DNA from: Nitrososphaerales archaeon TH526
GTDB taxonomy: Archaea; Thermoproteota; Nitrososphaeria; Nitrososphaerales; Nitrososphaeraceae
Length of the DNA stretch: 9,114 bases
Assembly: GCA_014523665.1 (NCBI GenBank)
Contig: JAATVR010000777.1
Span: forward strand, 1 to 9,114
Reading direction: 5' to 3'
Shown here: positions 1-4,863 of the stretch, piece after piece
How the letters are laid out: every line of letters begins with the position of its first letter
How positions within the stretch are numbered: position 1 is the first letter of the stretch
Notes under the pieces: model-generated
Seen by the model: the letters and a program-made list of their open reading frames with translations, nothing else
Databases searched by the model: none
What the model was told of the DNA's origin: nothing
Program-made: the position numbers and the translations under genes

Positions 1-963
1 ACTATTTTGACTAGAGAATTCCTGAAAAACGGTTTTAAGAATATTGTTGCTATTGGAGGGGATGGGTTGATAAATGAGGTTGCAAATGGATTTTTCACCT
101 GCACTGTAAAGAAAGAACGTGTAAAAGACAGAAAAGACAAAGAGATTACAGTATCCAATCATGACGGTGCAACTAAAATACATGAGGTAGAAATACAGCA
201 CATATTAGAACCAGTAAATCCTGAAGCGTTTATGGCTGTAGTACCATGTGGGACGAGGAATGTTCTAGCCAGATCATTAGATCTTCCTTCTCAATTAGAG
301 GATTGTTGTCAGAGATTTGTCAATGGGAACCCGGTAAAAATTGATGTTATAAGCACAGCAGTCACTCGATACTCGGAAAAAGATGAGATAGACAGCAATA
401 TTGTAGGAGAATTGGATTCTCCTCGGATTTTCCTGAATGCAGCTGAAATAGGGGTAGGCGCAGAGATTATAGATAAATCAAAAAAGATTAGGGATACAGT
501 AAAGAGTCGTATATTATCCACAATTACCAGCATGATTGCTACGATACCGACGTATTCCAGTAACGTCTGTGAGCTTTCTGTCGATGAAGGACGCAAGAAG
601 CTTATTACAAAGATGACAATGGCTGTTATAGCAAACGGTAGATTTCTTGGAGGAGGATTCATGGCAGCTACAAAGGCACATATTTCAGATGGATTATTGG
701 ATATTGTTATACTGAAGAATTCAGGAAGCTTAAAAATGTTGGACGAATTTGTGAAAATGAGAGGAGAAGACGATAATAGCAATAATGATAGTAACGAGTA
801 TACCGATGATGATAACATATTATATACCCGGGCGAAAAAGGTCTTTATGAAATCAGTGGAGCAAGAAAAAAAGGATGTTACGGTTGCTATAGATGGTGAA
901 CCTATTGGAATTCTGCCCGCAACATTTCAAGTTCATTCAAACGCCCTAAATCTAAAAATGTGA
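1..963 (+). CDS. Diacylglycerol/lipid kinase family protein (LCB5/YegS type), 5' end missing
   Basis: This is a lipid kinase of the diacylglycerol kinase catalytic family, which transfers phosphate from ATP to a lipid hydroxyl; the substrate here is unknown. The reading frame is open to base 1, so the true start lies outside the window. Counting from a TTG at 7, the nucleotide-binding loop GGDGLINEV is at residues 17-25, whereas relatives have about 50-60 residues before it. Further family blocks are PCGTRNVLARS (80-90), FLNAAEIGVGAEII, the glycine-rich ANGRFLGGGFMAA with a following SDGLLDIVIL, and the C-terminal IDGEP. Two oddities: the usual GGDGT is GGDGL, and a charged stretch of about 40 residues (31-72) separates the first two motifs. 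An Asp/Asn-rich tract (about 254-269) looks like a disordered loop. No membrane segment is visible. The family call is firm; the substrate is not determined. Confidence 0.88.
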   Translation, partial: TILTREFLKNGFKNIVAIGGDGLINEVANGFFTCTVKKERVKDRKDKEITVSNHDGATKIHEVEIQHILEPVNPEAFMAVVPCGTRNVLARSLDLPSQLEDCCQRFVNGNPVKIDVISTAVTRYSEKDEIDSNIVGELDSPRIFLNAAEIGVGAEIIDKSKKIRDTVKSRILSTITSMIATIPTYSSNVCELSVDEGRKKLITKMTMAVIANGRFLGGGFMAATKAHISDGLLDIVILKNSGSLKMLDEFVKMRGEDDNSNNDSNEYTDDDNILYTRAKKVFMKSVEQEKKDVTVAIDGEPIGILPATFQVHSNALNLKM

Positions 964-1274
964 AAGGGCATGCATGTGAATGAGCGGTCAATTAGAAGTT
1001 TTATGTTAGCTAGAAATTGACCAAACCCGACCTGGAGAGGTTTGGCGAATTGTTAAAATGATGCAACGCGTTCTGTTGAAGACTATCATTGCGGTTTTAC
1101 AGTTGTAGCGCATAACAGACGTTTAAGTTGAATCCGTCTGAAATACTTCGTTCTAGAGGTCTTTTTATCCAATAATGTACCAAGAATACAGATGGGTAAT
1201 AACCTAAATAACGACTAGAAAAAATCTTTCCAACGGTTTTTAAGGTTTTGGAGTTACATAATAAAAAGGAAATA
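964..1274. other. Intergenic region upstream of the CorA gene, with small inverted repeats
   Basis: No convincing gene is seen on either strand; the longest ATG-initiated frames are about 16 codons. The region holds an inverted repeat CCAAACC/GGTTTGG (1021-1027 and 1039-1045) and a second, CAGACG/CGTCTG (1116-1121 and 1135-1140). The latter is followed by a T5 run at 1162-1166, which could end a transcript from the kinase gene. A TATA-like TTTTTAAG lies at about 1237-1244, roughly 35 bp before the preferred CorA start. No tRNA fold or box C/D pair could be made. Confidence 0.5.
1021..1045. repeat. 7-bp inverted repeat downstream of the lipid kinase gene
   Basis: CCAAACC (1021-1027) is the reverse complement of GGTTTGG (1039-1045), leaving an 11-nt loop. 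It starts 58 bp after the kinase stop codon. It could be an RNA hairpin in the kinase 3' UTR or an operator. There is no T-run directly after it, so it is not a classic terminator. Confidence 0.4.
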
Positions 1275-2258
1275 ATGCAGACTGCTATTGCTTATAATGG
1301 AACCCAAGTAAAAAAGGGTGGCACAAAGGAGGATATTAAAAAGGGGTTTAAATTGTGGTTAGATCTTGTGGATCCCTCTCCTACAGAATTATCAGAGATC
1401 AAGAAGACCTATAACCTGGATGGATCTGCACTTGAAACTTTGATACATAAATCCAAAAAACCACAGGTTCGTGTCTTAGAGAATCACAAGTTCACTATTA
1501 TTCTTGATATCAGATATAAGACGTTTAAGAATTTGGTTACCGAAAGCATTTACCTTTTTCATAGTACGGAATGGCTCATAACAATCCATTCTGAAAATAT
1601 AGATCTGATGACAAATGTGCAGTTACTTTTTGAGCAAAAGAACAAGAAGGTAATGGAGGCAACAATCGATGCACTGTATTATAACATACTCACAGAAATT
1701 ACTGGCAGGTATGAACTGTTACTAACGTCAATAGAATTGGCTATTTCAGATTTTGGACAGAGATCACTAACGAAGAGAGCAACAAACAAAATCCTCGAGC
1801 AATTAGATACTCTCACAAGACAGATAATATTATTACGAAGGCATTTTTGGAAGACAAGGGAAATTATGAATTTTCTCACACACATCGAACAAGACAAAGA
1901 TGAGATCATATATTTGCAGATTGCACATGACAATATTGATGATTTAATAGAATTAGTAGAATCCTTTCGTGACACAATTAATTCTACACGTGACTTGTAT
2001 ATGGCCAGTATATCTGTGCAAATGAACGATACCATGAGGATTCTCACAATCTTTACAGCTATCCTACTACCACTAACTCTTATTCCTGGTATTTACGGCA
2101 TGTATGCACTCGACTTGACCAAAATTGGCAGTATACCAACAGGATTTTTGATTGTCGTTTTCATGATGATTATAATGGCTACCATTCTATTCTTGTTTTT
2201 CAAGCAAAAACAGTGGATTATGTCTAGGGATAATGATCAAACAGTACAAGAAGAATAA
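1275..2258 (+). CDS. corA: CorA-family divalent metal ion transporter with variant GMY signature
   Basis: This is a membrane channel/transporter of the CorA (2-TM-GxN) family, which moves Mg2+ or other divalent ions as a pentamer. The product is 327 aa. It has an N-terminal cytoplasmic alpha/beta domain (KLWLDLVDPSPTEL to about residue 105), a long helical stalk (about 110-253, with LLRRHFWKTREIMNFL), and two C-terminal membrane segments (about 254-274 and 290-310) followed by a short basic then acidic tail. The segment QMNDTMRILTIFTAILLPLT is typical of the first pore helix. The signature after TM1 reads YGMY (GMY at 275-277), not the near-invariant YGMN, and the usual MPEL acidic loop is missing (ALDLTKIGSIPTG instead). 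An in-frame TTG at 1248 would add 9 residues. The ATG at 1275 is preferred because of the purine-rich AAAAAGGAAA before it and a TATA-like element at 1237-1244. The family call is firm; ion specificity and activity are uncertain. Confidence 0.9.
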   Translation: MQTAIAYNGTQVKKGGTKEDIKKGFKLWLDLVDPSPTELSEIKKTYNLDGSALETLIHKSKKPQVRVLENHKFTIILDIRYKTFKNLVTESIYLFHSTEWLITIHSENIDLMTNVQLLFEQKNKKVMEATIDALYYNILTEITGRYELLLTSIELAISDFGQRSLTKRATNKILEQLDTLTRQIILLRRHFWKTREIMNFLTHIEQDKDEIIYLQIAHDNIDDLIELVESFRDTINSTRDLYMASISVQMNDTMRILTIFTAILLPLTLIPGIYGMYALDLTKIGSIPTGFLIVVFMMIIMATILFLFFKQKQWIMSRDNDQTVQEE

Positions 2259-2445
2259 ACAATGAATCTAGCTACTATCAATATGAGAACATAAGACATT
2301 CGAATGCATGCATTTCAGAGTTAATAGGAATTAGGCTATTTTCATTAACTCGTAAACACAGCATATATGGATGTTCGAAAATTTTCCAATATTTTTTAAC
2401 ATGGGCTTCAGATTCACTTAACAAAGGTCCATAAGGGATAACTTT
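2259..2445. other. Intergenic region with overlapping perfect palindromes
   Basis: CATTCGAATG (2297-2306) and AATGCATGCATT (2303-2314) are perfect palindromes that overlap by four bases, and GAAAATTTTC (2377-2386) is a third. The first two lie about 130-150 bp before the next start and could be binding sites for a dimeric regulator. A T-rich TATA candidate (TTTTTTAAC, 2391-2399) follows. A 67-codon frame on the - strand (2278-2481) overlaps the start of the next + gene and has no promoter; I do not call it. Confidence 0.4.
2391..2399 (+). promoter_or_regulatory. Candidate TATA box of the exported-protein gene at 2446
   Basis: TTTTTTAAC, preceded by CCAATA, would place a transcription start near 2422 and leave a leader of about 24 nt before the ATG at 2446. 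It is only a moderate match to an archaeal TATA box. Confidence 0.3.
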
Positions 2446-2784
2446 ATGAATAAACAAGATGCTATAACATTGAGGAACCAACGTACTTCCGCCTCTATCC
2501 TGTTAGGAAGAATGATTATAGCTGCACTATTACTTTTTTCAATCTCGAGTAAAGGCCTAGTTTATGCTCATCAAAAACAACTCTACACCATTGGAAACAA
2601 TAAATATCTATTTGCTGCCGGATTTCTAAATGAACCAGTGTATCTGACAAATCCTGGAGTGGACTTCTATATGTACACTCCTGATCCGAAGGATCCTGTG
2701 AATATAGACTCTAATTTAACAACACCTGTGGAAGAATTGCAAGATTCACTTACTCAGAGCAGTGTGCACAAATTTAGTATATGA
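2446..2784 (+). CDS. Small exported protein, probably a C-terminally shortened member of a Nitrososphaeria family
   Basis: The 112-aa product begins with a basic N-terminus and a hydrophobic segment (about 22-38) ending in a plausible signal peptidase site (L-V-Y-A, cleavage after residue 41), so it should be exported. The mature part, HQKQLYTIGNNKYLFAAGF followed by LNEPVYLTNPGVDF and YTPDPKDP, resembles the N-terminal part of exported beta-sheet-type proteins I recall from Nitrososphaeria, in which a P-V-E-x-L-x-x-(S/T)-L block leads into a longer beta-rich domain. Here the equivalent block (P-V-E-E-L-Q-D-S-L-T, 94-103) is followed by nine residues and a stop, so the downstream domain seems to be missing. 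I could not find its continuation in any frame up to 3078. It is either a truncated gene or a genuinely short paralogue. Function is unknown. The family resemblance is from memory and not searched. Confidence 0.65.
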   Translation: MNKQDAITLRNQRTSASILLGRMIIAALLLFSISSKGLVYAHQKQLYTIGNNKYLFAAGFLNEPVYLTNPGVDFYMYTPDPKDPVNIDSNLTTPVEELQDSLTQSSVHKFSI

Positions 2785-2797
2785 CTTTTGTTTCTTT
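2785..2797 (+). terminator. T-rich terminator candidate after the exported-protein gene
   Basis: The tract CTTTTGTTTCTTT begins directly after the TGA stop (2782-2784). Archaeal RNA polymerase terminates at U-rich tracts without needing a hairpin, so this is a plausible 3' end. Confidence 0.45.
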
Positions 2798-2825
2798 ACC
2801 TGTTCATCTTATTCCATGATCACCA

Positions 2826-2966
2826 ATGAAAGAATTTCATGCCTATGGGCATATTATTCTCAAGACGGAATTGATATTTATTGAAGAATCACAGAACAAT
2901 CTCGATGTTGAATATATCTATTGCATTATAAGCAACCAGGCTACAGATATCGCATCTATCAACTGA
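2826..2966 (+). CDS. Doubtful 46-codon ORF
   Basis: An ATG-initiated frame of 46 codons (MKEFHAYGHIILKTELIFIE at its start) lies between the exported-protein gene and the phasin-like gene. Its codons look ordinary for this genome and it mixes hydrophobic and acidic residues, but I recognise no family and see no TATA box at the right distance. It does not resemble the missing C-terminus of the preceding gene. It is listed only so that the stretch is accounted for; it may well be non-coding. Confidence 0.18.
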   Translation: MKEFHAYGHIILKTELIFIEESQNNLDVEYIYCIISNQATDIASIN

Positions 2967-2985
2967 TAATACTAGAACGAACGCT

Positions 2986-3003
2986 GTATTACTCCCGTAA
3001 TAC
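2986..3003. repeat. Perfect 7-bp inverted repeat with 4-nt loop upstream of the phasin-like gene
   Basis: GTATTAC-TCCC-GTAATAC is a tight perfect inverted repeat (plus one T-G wobble outside). It lies about 50 bp upstream of the TATA box at 3051 and 75 bp upstream of the start codon. Its position suits an upstream regulator-binding site; it could also be a short RNA hairpin. Confidence 0.5.
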
Positions 3004-3050
3004 GCCTGATGTACTTTAATGGTCGGACAAATTCCATCAAATGCCAGTGA

Positions 3051-3058
3051 TTATATAA
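3051..3058 (+). promoter_or_regulatory. TATA box of the phasin-like gene (leaderless transcript expected)
   Basis: TTATATAA is centred about 25 bp before the ATG at 3079. In archaea the transcription start is about 25 bp downstream of the TATA centre, so the mRNA should start at or very near the ATG and be leaderless. This supports the chosen start. Confidence 0.65.
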
Positions 3059-3078
3059 CTATCGTGAGAAGATTTTAG

Positions 3079-3720
3079 ATGTCGAAAAGAGAAGAAACAA
3101 AAGCTATTGAAGACACTCAAAGGGTCGCTGAAGAAGCCAAAAGTATAAGAGATAAAAACGATGCAGCCCAAACTCTACAAAAAGTTGGACAACAGCAACA
3201 ACAAGCAGCAGTACAAGATTTTCAATTCACATTTCACAAATCATTAGATGAAACGAAAGAGAATGTAAGAAAATCAATAAACGAAGCAAGAACTCAAATT
3301 CCACGAATCACAAATGTAGTTACTCACTATCAAGAACAGGTATTAGAATCGACAGGAAAAATGGTAGAAGATTATATTGAAGCTCAAAAGTCAGTAATAG
3401 ATTCAGTCTTTAACTCTGCAGCTCCGTACTATGAAAATGCAAATAGAATACATGATTACTGGTTTTCTCCGAAAGTCCCAGCAGAGATATATGTCAGAGC
3501 AGTCGGCAATATTGCCGAAAATGTGTCAGTAGCAGCAAGAATAAGTAATGACATCTTATTTGGAAATATTGAAGCTTTTGGAAACGCATTCGAAAGAGCA
3601 CAACGACATACAAAAGAGCTTTCAAGAATAAATGTGGATAATGCAAGAACCTTCACAAATACAGCAAGAGAAACTGCAGCAGAGTTATCAGTTAATAGAC
3701 AAAGAGAAGTTTACACATAG
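3079..3720 (+). CDS. Phasin-like helical protein
   Basis: The 213-aa product has no signal peptide or membrane span and is predicted from its composition to be almost entirely helical. Residues 1-45 are highly charged, with a Q-rich run at 38-42. Residues 46-125 form a long amphipathic stretch (TFHKSLDETKENVRKSINEA, then VTHYQEQVLESTGKMVEDY). Residues 133-185 form a second helical block (PAEIYVRAVGNIAENVSVAA). One proline-containing turn around YYENANRIHDYWFSPKVP separates them. This layout, and the repeated amphipathic helices with few cysteines or prolines, resembles phasins, the proteins that coat polyhydroxyalkanoate granules; Nitrososphaeria are known to carry PHA synthase genes. No PHA synthase is in this window, so the role is inferred from shape alone. 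Another coiled-coil or stress-related function is possible. The upstream TATA box at 3051-3058 fits expression as a leaderless single-gene unit. Confidence 0.6.
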   Translation: MSKREETKAIEDTQRVAEEAKSIRDKNDAAQTLQKVGQQQQQAAVQDFQFTFHKSLDETKENVRKSINEARTQIPRITNVVTHYQEQVLESTGKMVEDYIEAQKSVIDSVFNSAAPYYENANRIHDYWFSPKVPAEIYVRAVGNIAENVSVAARISNDILFGNIEAFGNAFERAQRHTKELSRINVDNARTFTNTARETAAELSVNRQREVYT

Positions 3721-3748
3721 AACCGTCTGTCAGCTAGCCATCTAGTTA

Positions 3749-3757
3749 GATATAAGT
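3749..3757 (+). promoter_or_regulatory. Candidate TATA box before the small ORF at 3787
   Basis: GATATAAGT is centred about 34 bp before the ATG at 3787, allowing a transcript with a leader of about 10 nt. It is the best TATA-like element in this gap. Confidence 0.35.
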
Positions 3758-3786
3758 TGACTTGCTTATAGCAGTGGTTCTTTAGA

Positions 3787-3921
3787 ATGAGAAATAGCAA
3801 AGCAAAGAAAATCGATGTTTCTTTGGGAAGGTACTATGCTTCTCACAGAGCTTCGGCTATTTTAAGTCGTGATAAAGACAGAGGATTTGGAAAAGTGATC
3901 GCAGAATACAAAGATAAATAG
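3787..3921 (+). CDS. Small basic hypothetical protein (44 aa)
   Basis: A 44-codon frame with an ATG start encodes a basic, soluble peptide: MRNSKAKKIDVSLGRYYASH followed by a helical R-A-S-A-I-L-S-R-D-K-D-R-G-F-G-K-V-I-A-E-Y-type tail. It has no signal peptide and no cysteine. Codon use looks like the neighbouring genes (A/T-ending codons, AAA for Lys), and a TATA-like element sits about 34 bp upstream. A second small ORF starts 10 bp after its stop, which suggests a pair transcribed together. I do not recognise the family. It could be a small nucleic-acid-binding protein because of the Lys/Arg content, but that is a guess. Confidence 0.4.
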   Translation: MRNSKAKKIDVSLGRYYASHRASAILSRDKDRGFGKVIAEYKDK

Positions 3922-3931
3922 ATTATACTAG

Positions 3932-4048
3932 ATGGTAAATTTAAGAGAACACGTGTATTTTATCCCCAAGATAAGAATTGACCATTATGGTGTTAAGCGG
4001 GTGTATATTAACATCTCAGAAGAATCTTTGAAAGAATTTGAGATCTAA
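3932..4048 (+). CDS. Small hypothetical protein (38 aa), second of a pair
   Basis: An ATG frame of 38 codons begins 10 bp after the preceding small ORF. The C-terminal part, YGVKRVYINISEESLKEFEI, has the pattern of a short beta strand (R-V-Y-I-N-I) followed by a helix (S-E-E-S-L-K-E-F), as in ribbon-helix-helix-like or small regulatory proteins, but it is too short to assign. It has no promoter of its own, so it would be cotranscribed with the 44-aa ORF. It might instead be the remnant of a larger gene. Unknown function. Confidence 0.33.
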   Translation: MVNLREHVYFIPKIRIDHYGVKRVYINISEESLKEFEI

Positions 4049-4120
4049 TTAAATCCCACTTAACAATACTATGGTGGTCATACTATGGACCGATTAAGCC
4101 CAAATATCGTATGCACTTAG

Positions 4121-4157
4121 TTGCAAGTTAAAAAATTAAATTATTTAACTAATGCAA
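4121..4157. repeat. AT-rich hairpin, 12 bp stem with a 2-nt bulge
   Basis: TTGCA plus AGTTAAA (4121-4132) pairs with TTTAACT, AA bulge, TGCAA (4144-4157) around an 11-nt A/T loop. On the + strand no T-run follows it. On the - strand the loop and arm carry a T6 run. It may be a regulator-binding site, a terminator read from the - strand, or the 3' end of the small-ORF transcript. Confidence 0.5.
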
Positions 4158-4256
4158 AAATGAAGGTATAATAGCAATTACCATGACATTTATTGTTCTC
4201 GTGATTCTTCGTTTGCAACGGGCTATATCTACTTCCCTGTTGTTTGAGATGAAAGG

Positions 4257-4263
4257 ATATAAA
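4257..4263 (+). promoter_or_regulatory. TATA box of the secreted-protein gene
   Basis: ATATAAA (within GGATATAAAG) is centred 29 bp before the ATG at 4289, predicting a start of transcription within a few bases of that codon. A second AT-rich element (TTATATAT, 4274-4281) is too close to 4289 but could serve the internal ATG at 4298. Confidence 0.5.
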
Positions 4264-4288
4264 GTTGAATATTATTATATATTGATAG

Positions 4289-4639
4289 ATGCGTACGATG
4301 AAAATAGGGATAAGGATACCTACAACCATTGTAATCTTATTGATTTTTGTTGTCATATTGACAGCACGAGGAACATTAGATTCAGTAGACAGCCAGACAA
4401 ATTCAACAACGAACCAAACTACCATTGCCACTTCGACACCAGCAACGACAACATCGACACAAGATGAAGCATCTCAATCAATAAGGGGCGCTATAACTGA
4501 GACAGGAGAATTTTTAGGTAACGTTACTGAGAAGGTTGCTACATCAAAATCAGCCGGAACCATAGTAAACGAAACCTCAGAAGTGTTAGGTAATGCGACT
4601 GTCGAAACGCAAAAGTTTTTTAGTCCTGACAAGGATTAG
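4289..4639 (+). CDS. Secreted or membrane-anchored Thr/Ser/Asn-rich protein with an internal repeat
   Basis: The 116-aa product starts with a short basic region and one hydrophobic segment (about 9-25, IPTTIVILLIFVVILTA), a signal peptide or anchor, so the rest lies outside the cell. Residues 31-60 are low complexity, rich in Thr, Ser, Asn and Gln, as in archaeal surface proteins. Five N-x-S/T sequons (N38, N42, N78, N94, N102) could carry N-glycans. The C-terminal half contains a decamer repeat, ETGEFLGNVT (71-80) and ETSEVLGNAT (95-104), within amphipathic helical sequence. No catalytic motif is visible. The ATG at 4289 is chosen because of the TATA box at 4257-4263; a second ATG at 4298 would remove three residues. 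Function unknown; a small surface or periplasm-like protein is the best description. Confidence 0.65.
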   Translation: MRTMKIGIRIPTTIVILLIFVVILTARGTLDSVDSQTNSTTNQTTIATSTPATTTSTQDEASQSIRGAITETGEFLGNVTEKVATSKSAGTIVNETSEVLGNATVETQKFFSPDKD

Positions 4640-4652
4640 CAATTGCAGTAGT

Positions 4653-4721
4653 CAAAAAGTGAATGATAACGACTGATAAAAGCGCAGGGAAGAAGGATTC
4701 TAGTAGTCATTCAACTTTTTG
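4653..4721. terminator. Probable bidirectional terminator hairpin between convergent genes
   Basis: CAAAAAGTGAATGA (4653-4666) pairs with TCATTC-A-ACTTTTTG (4707-4721), giving a 14-bp stem with a single bulged A and a 40-nt loop. Read from either strand, the 3' arm contains a T5 run (4716-4720 on +, complement of 4654-4658 on -). It begins 14 bp after the stop of the secreted-protein gene on + and lies at the 3' end of the - strand unit. A symmetrical hairpin with U-tracts both ways is what a shared terminator of convergent genes would look like. Confidence 0.6.
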
Positions 4722-4858
4722 TGTAGGGATCGATGTAAGGTACTGCCACCTTGTTCATAATCTACCACCTCTTCATATAATATTCCAATAAAACCAGGCA
4801 AATAGTCGTTAATACTGTATATTACTCTATCAACCAGTTCAGCGTGGTACTGCTCCAA
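4700..4858 (-). CDS. Small hypothetical protein (52 aa) directly downstream of the RHH-type gene
   Basis: On the - strand a frame of 52 codons begins with TTG at 4858, only 5 nt after the stop of the upstream gene (4864-4866), and ends with TAG at 4700-4702. The peptide is MEQYHAELVDRVIYSINDYL, then P-G-F-I-G-I-L-Y-E-E-V-V-D-Y-E-Q-G-G, then a basic tail ending K-L-N-D-Y. It looks like a genuine amphipathic, acidic protein, and its codons resemble those of neighbours. AAGGA precedes the TTG by 2 nt, close for a Shine-Dalgarno, so translation may be coupled to the upstream gene. No ATG is available. Its last codons form one arm of the terminator hairpin. I do not know the family. An alternative is a frame-shifted extension of the upstream protein, but that protein already ends at a family-like C-terminus. 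Confidence 0.42.
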   Translation of the reverse strand: MEQYHAELVDRVIYSINDYLPGFIGILYEEVVDYEQGGSTLHRSLHKKLNDY

Positions 4859-4863
4859 TATCC

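Larger units (their letters stand above)
4049..4288. other. Intergenic region with a direct repeat and a long hairpin
   Basis: The nonamer ATACTATGG occurs twice (4066-4074 and 4080-4088) with a 14-bp period, and a 12-bp bulged inverted repeat lies at 4121-4157. Frames here on either strand overlap the secreted-protein gene in other frames and have no supporting features. Confidence 0.4.

Noticed and set aside
309..818. 169-codon frame on the - strand inside the lipid kinase gene
   Set aside because: It is fully antisense to a clear kinase gene with all family motifs, has a Ser/Leu/Ile-rich shadow composition and no family features.
1059..1141. Box C/D-like RNA (ATGATGC near 1059 and CTGA at 1138)
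   Set aside because: The C box has a mismatch, the spacing is too long for an archaeal C/D sRNA, and no D'/C' pair or terminal stem is found.
1091..1165. tRNA-like stretch
   Set aside because: No acceptor stem, no proper anticodon stem with a 7-nt loop, and the T-arm consensus is lacking.
2278..2481. 67-codon frame on the - strand between the CorA gene and the exported-protein gene
   Set aside because: It overlaps the start of the + gene and has no TATA box at the right distance; I see no recognisable motif. Part of it (KKYWKIFEHPY) looks protein-like, so it could be a decayed fragment, but that is not supportable.
2820..2833. GATCACC before the ATG at 2826
   Set aside because: It is the complement of the archaeal Shine-Dalgarno sequence GGTGATC and so lies in the wrong orientation for the + strand ORF; on the - strand it leads only to ATG GAA TAA.
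4141..4431. 96-codon frame on the - strand over the secreted-protein gene
   Set aside because: The hydrophobic stretch is the antisense reading of the signal peptide region; no promoter or family is seen.
4183..4467. 94-codon + frame overlapping the secreted-protein gene
   Set aside because: It shares strand but not frame with a gene that has a signal peptide, a TATA box and an internal repeat; its Cys/His/Tyr-rich sequence looks like a frame shadow.
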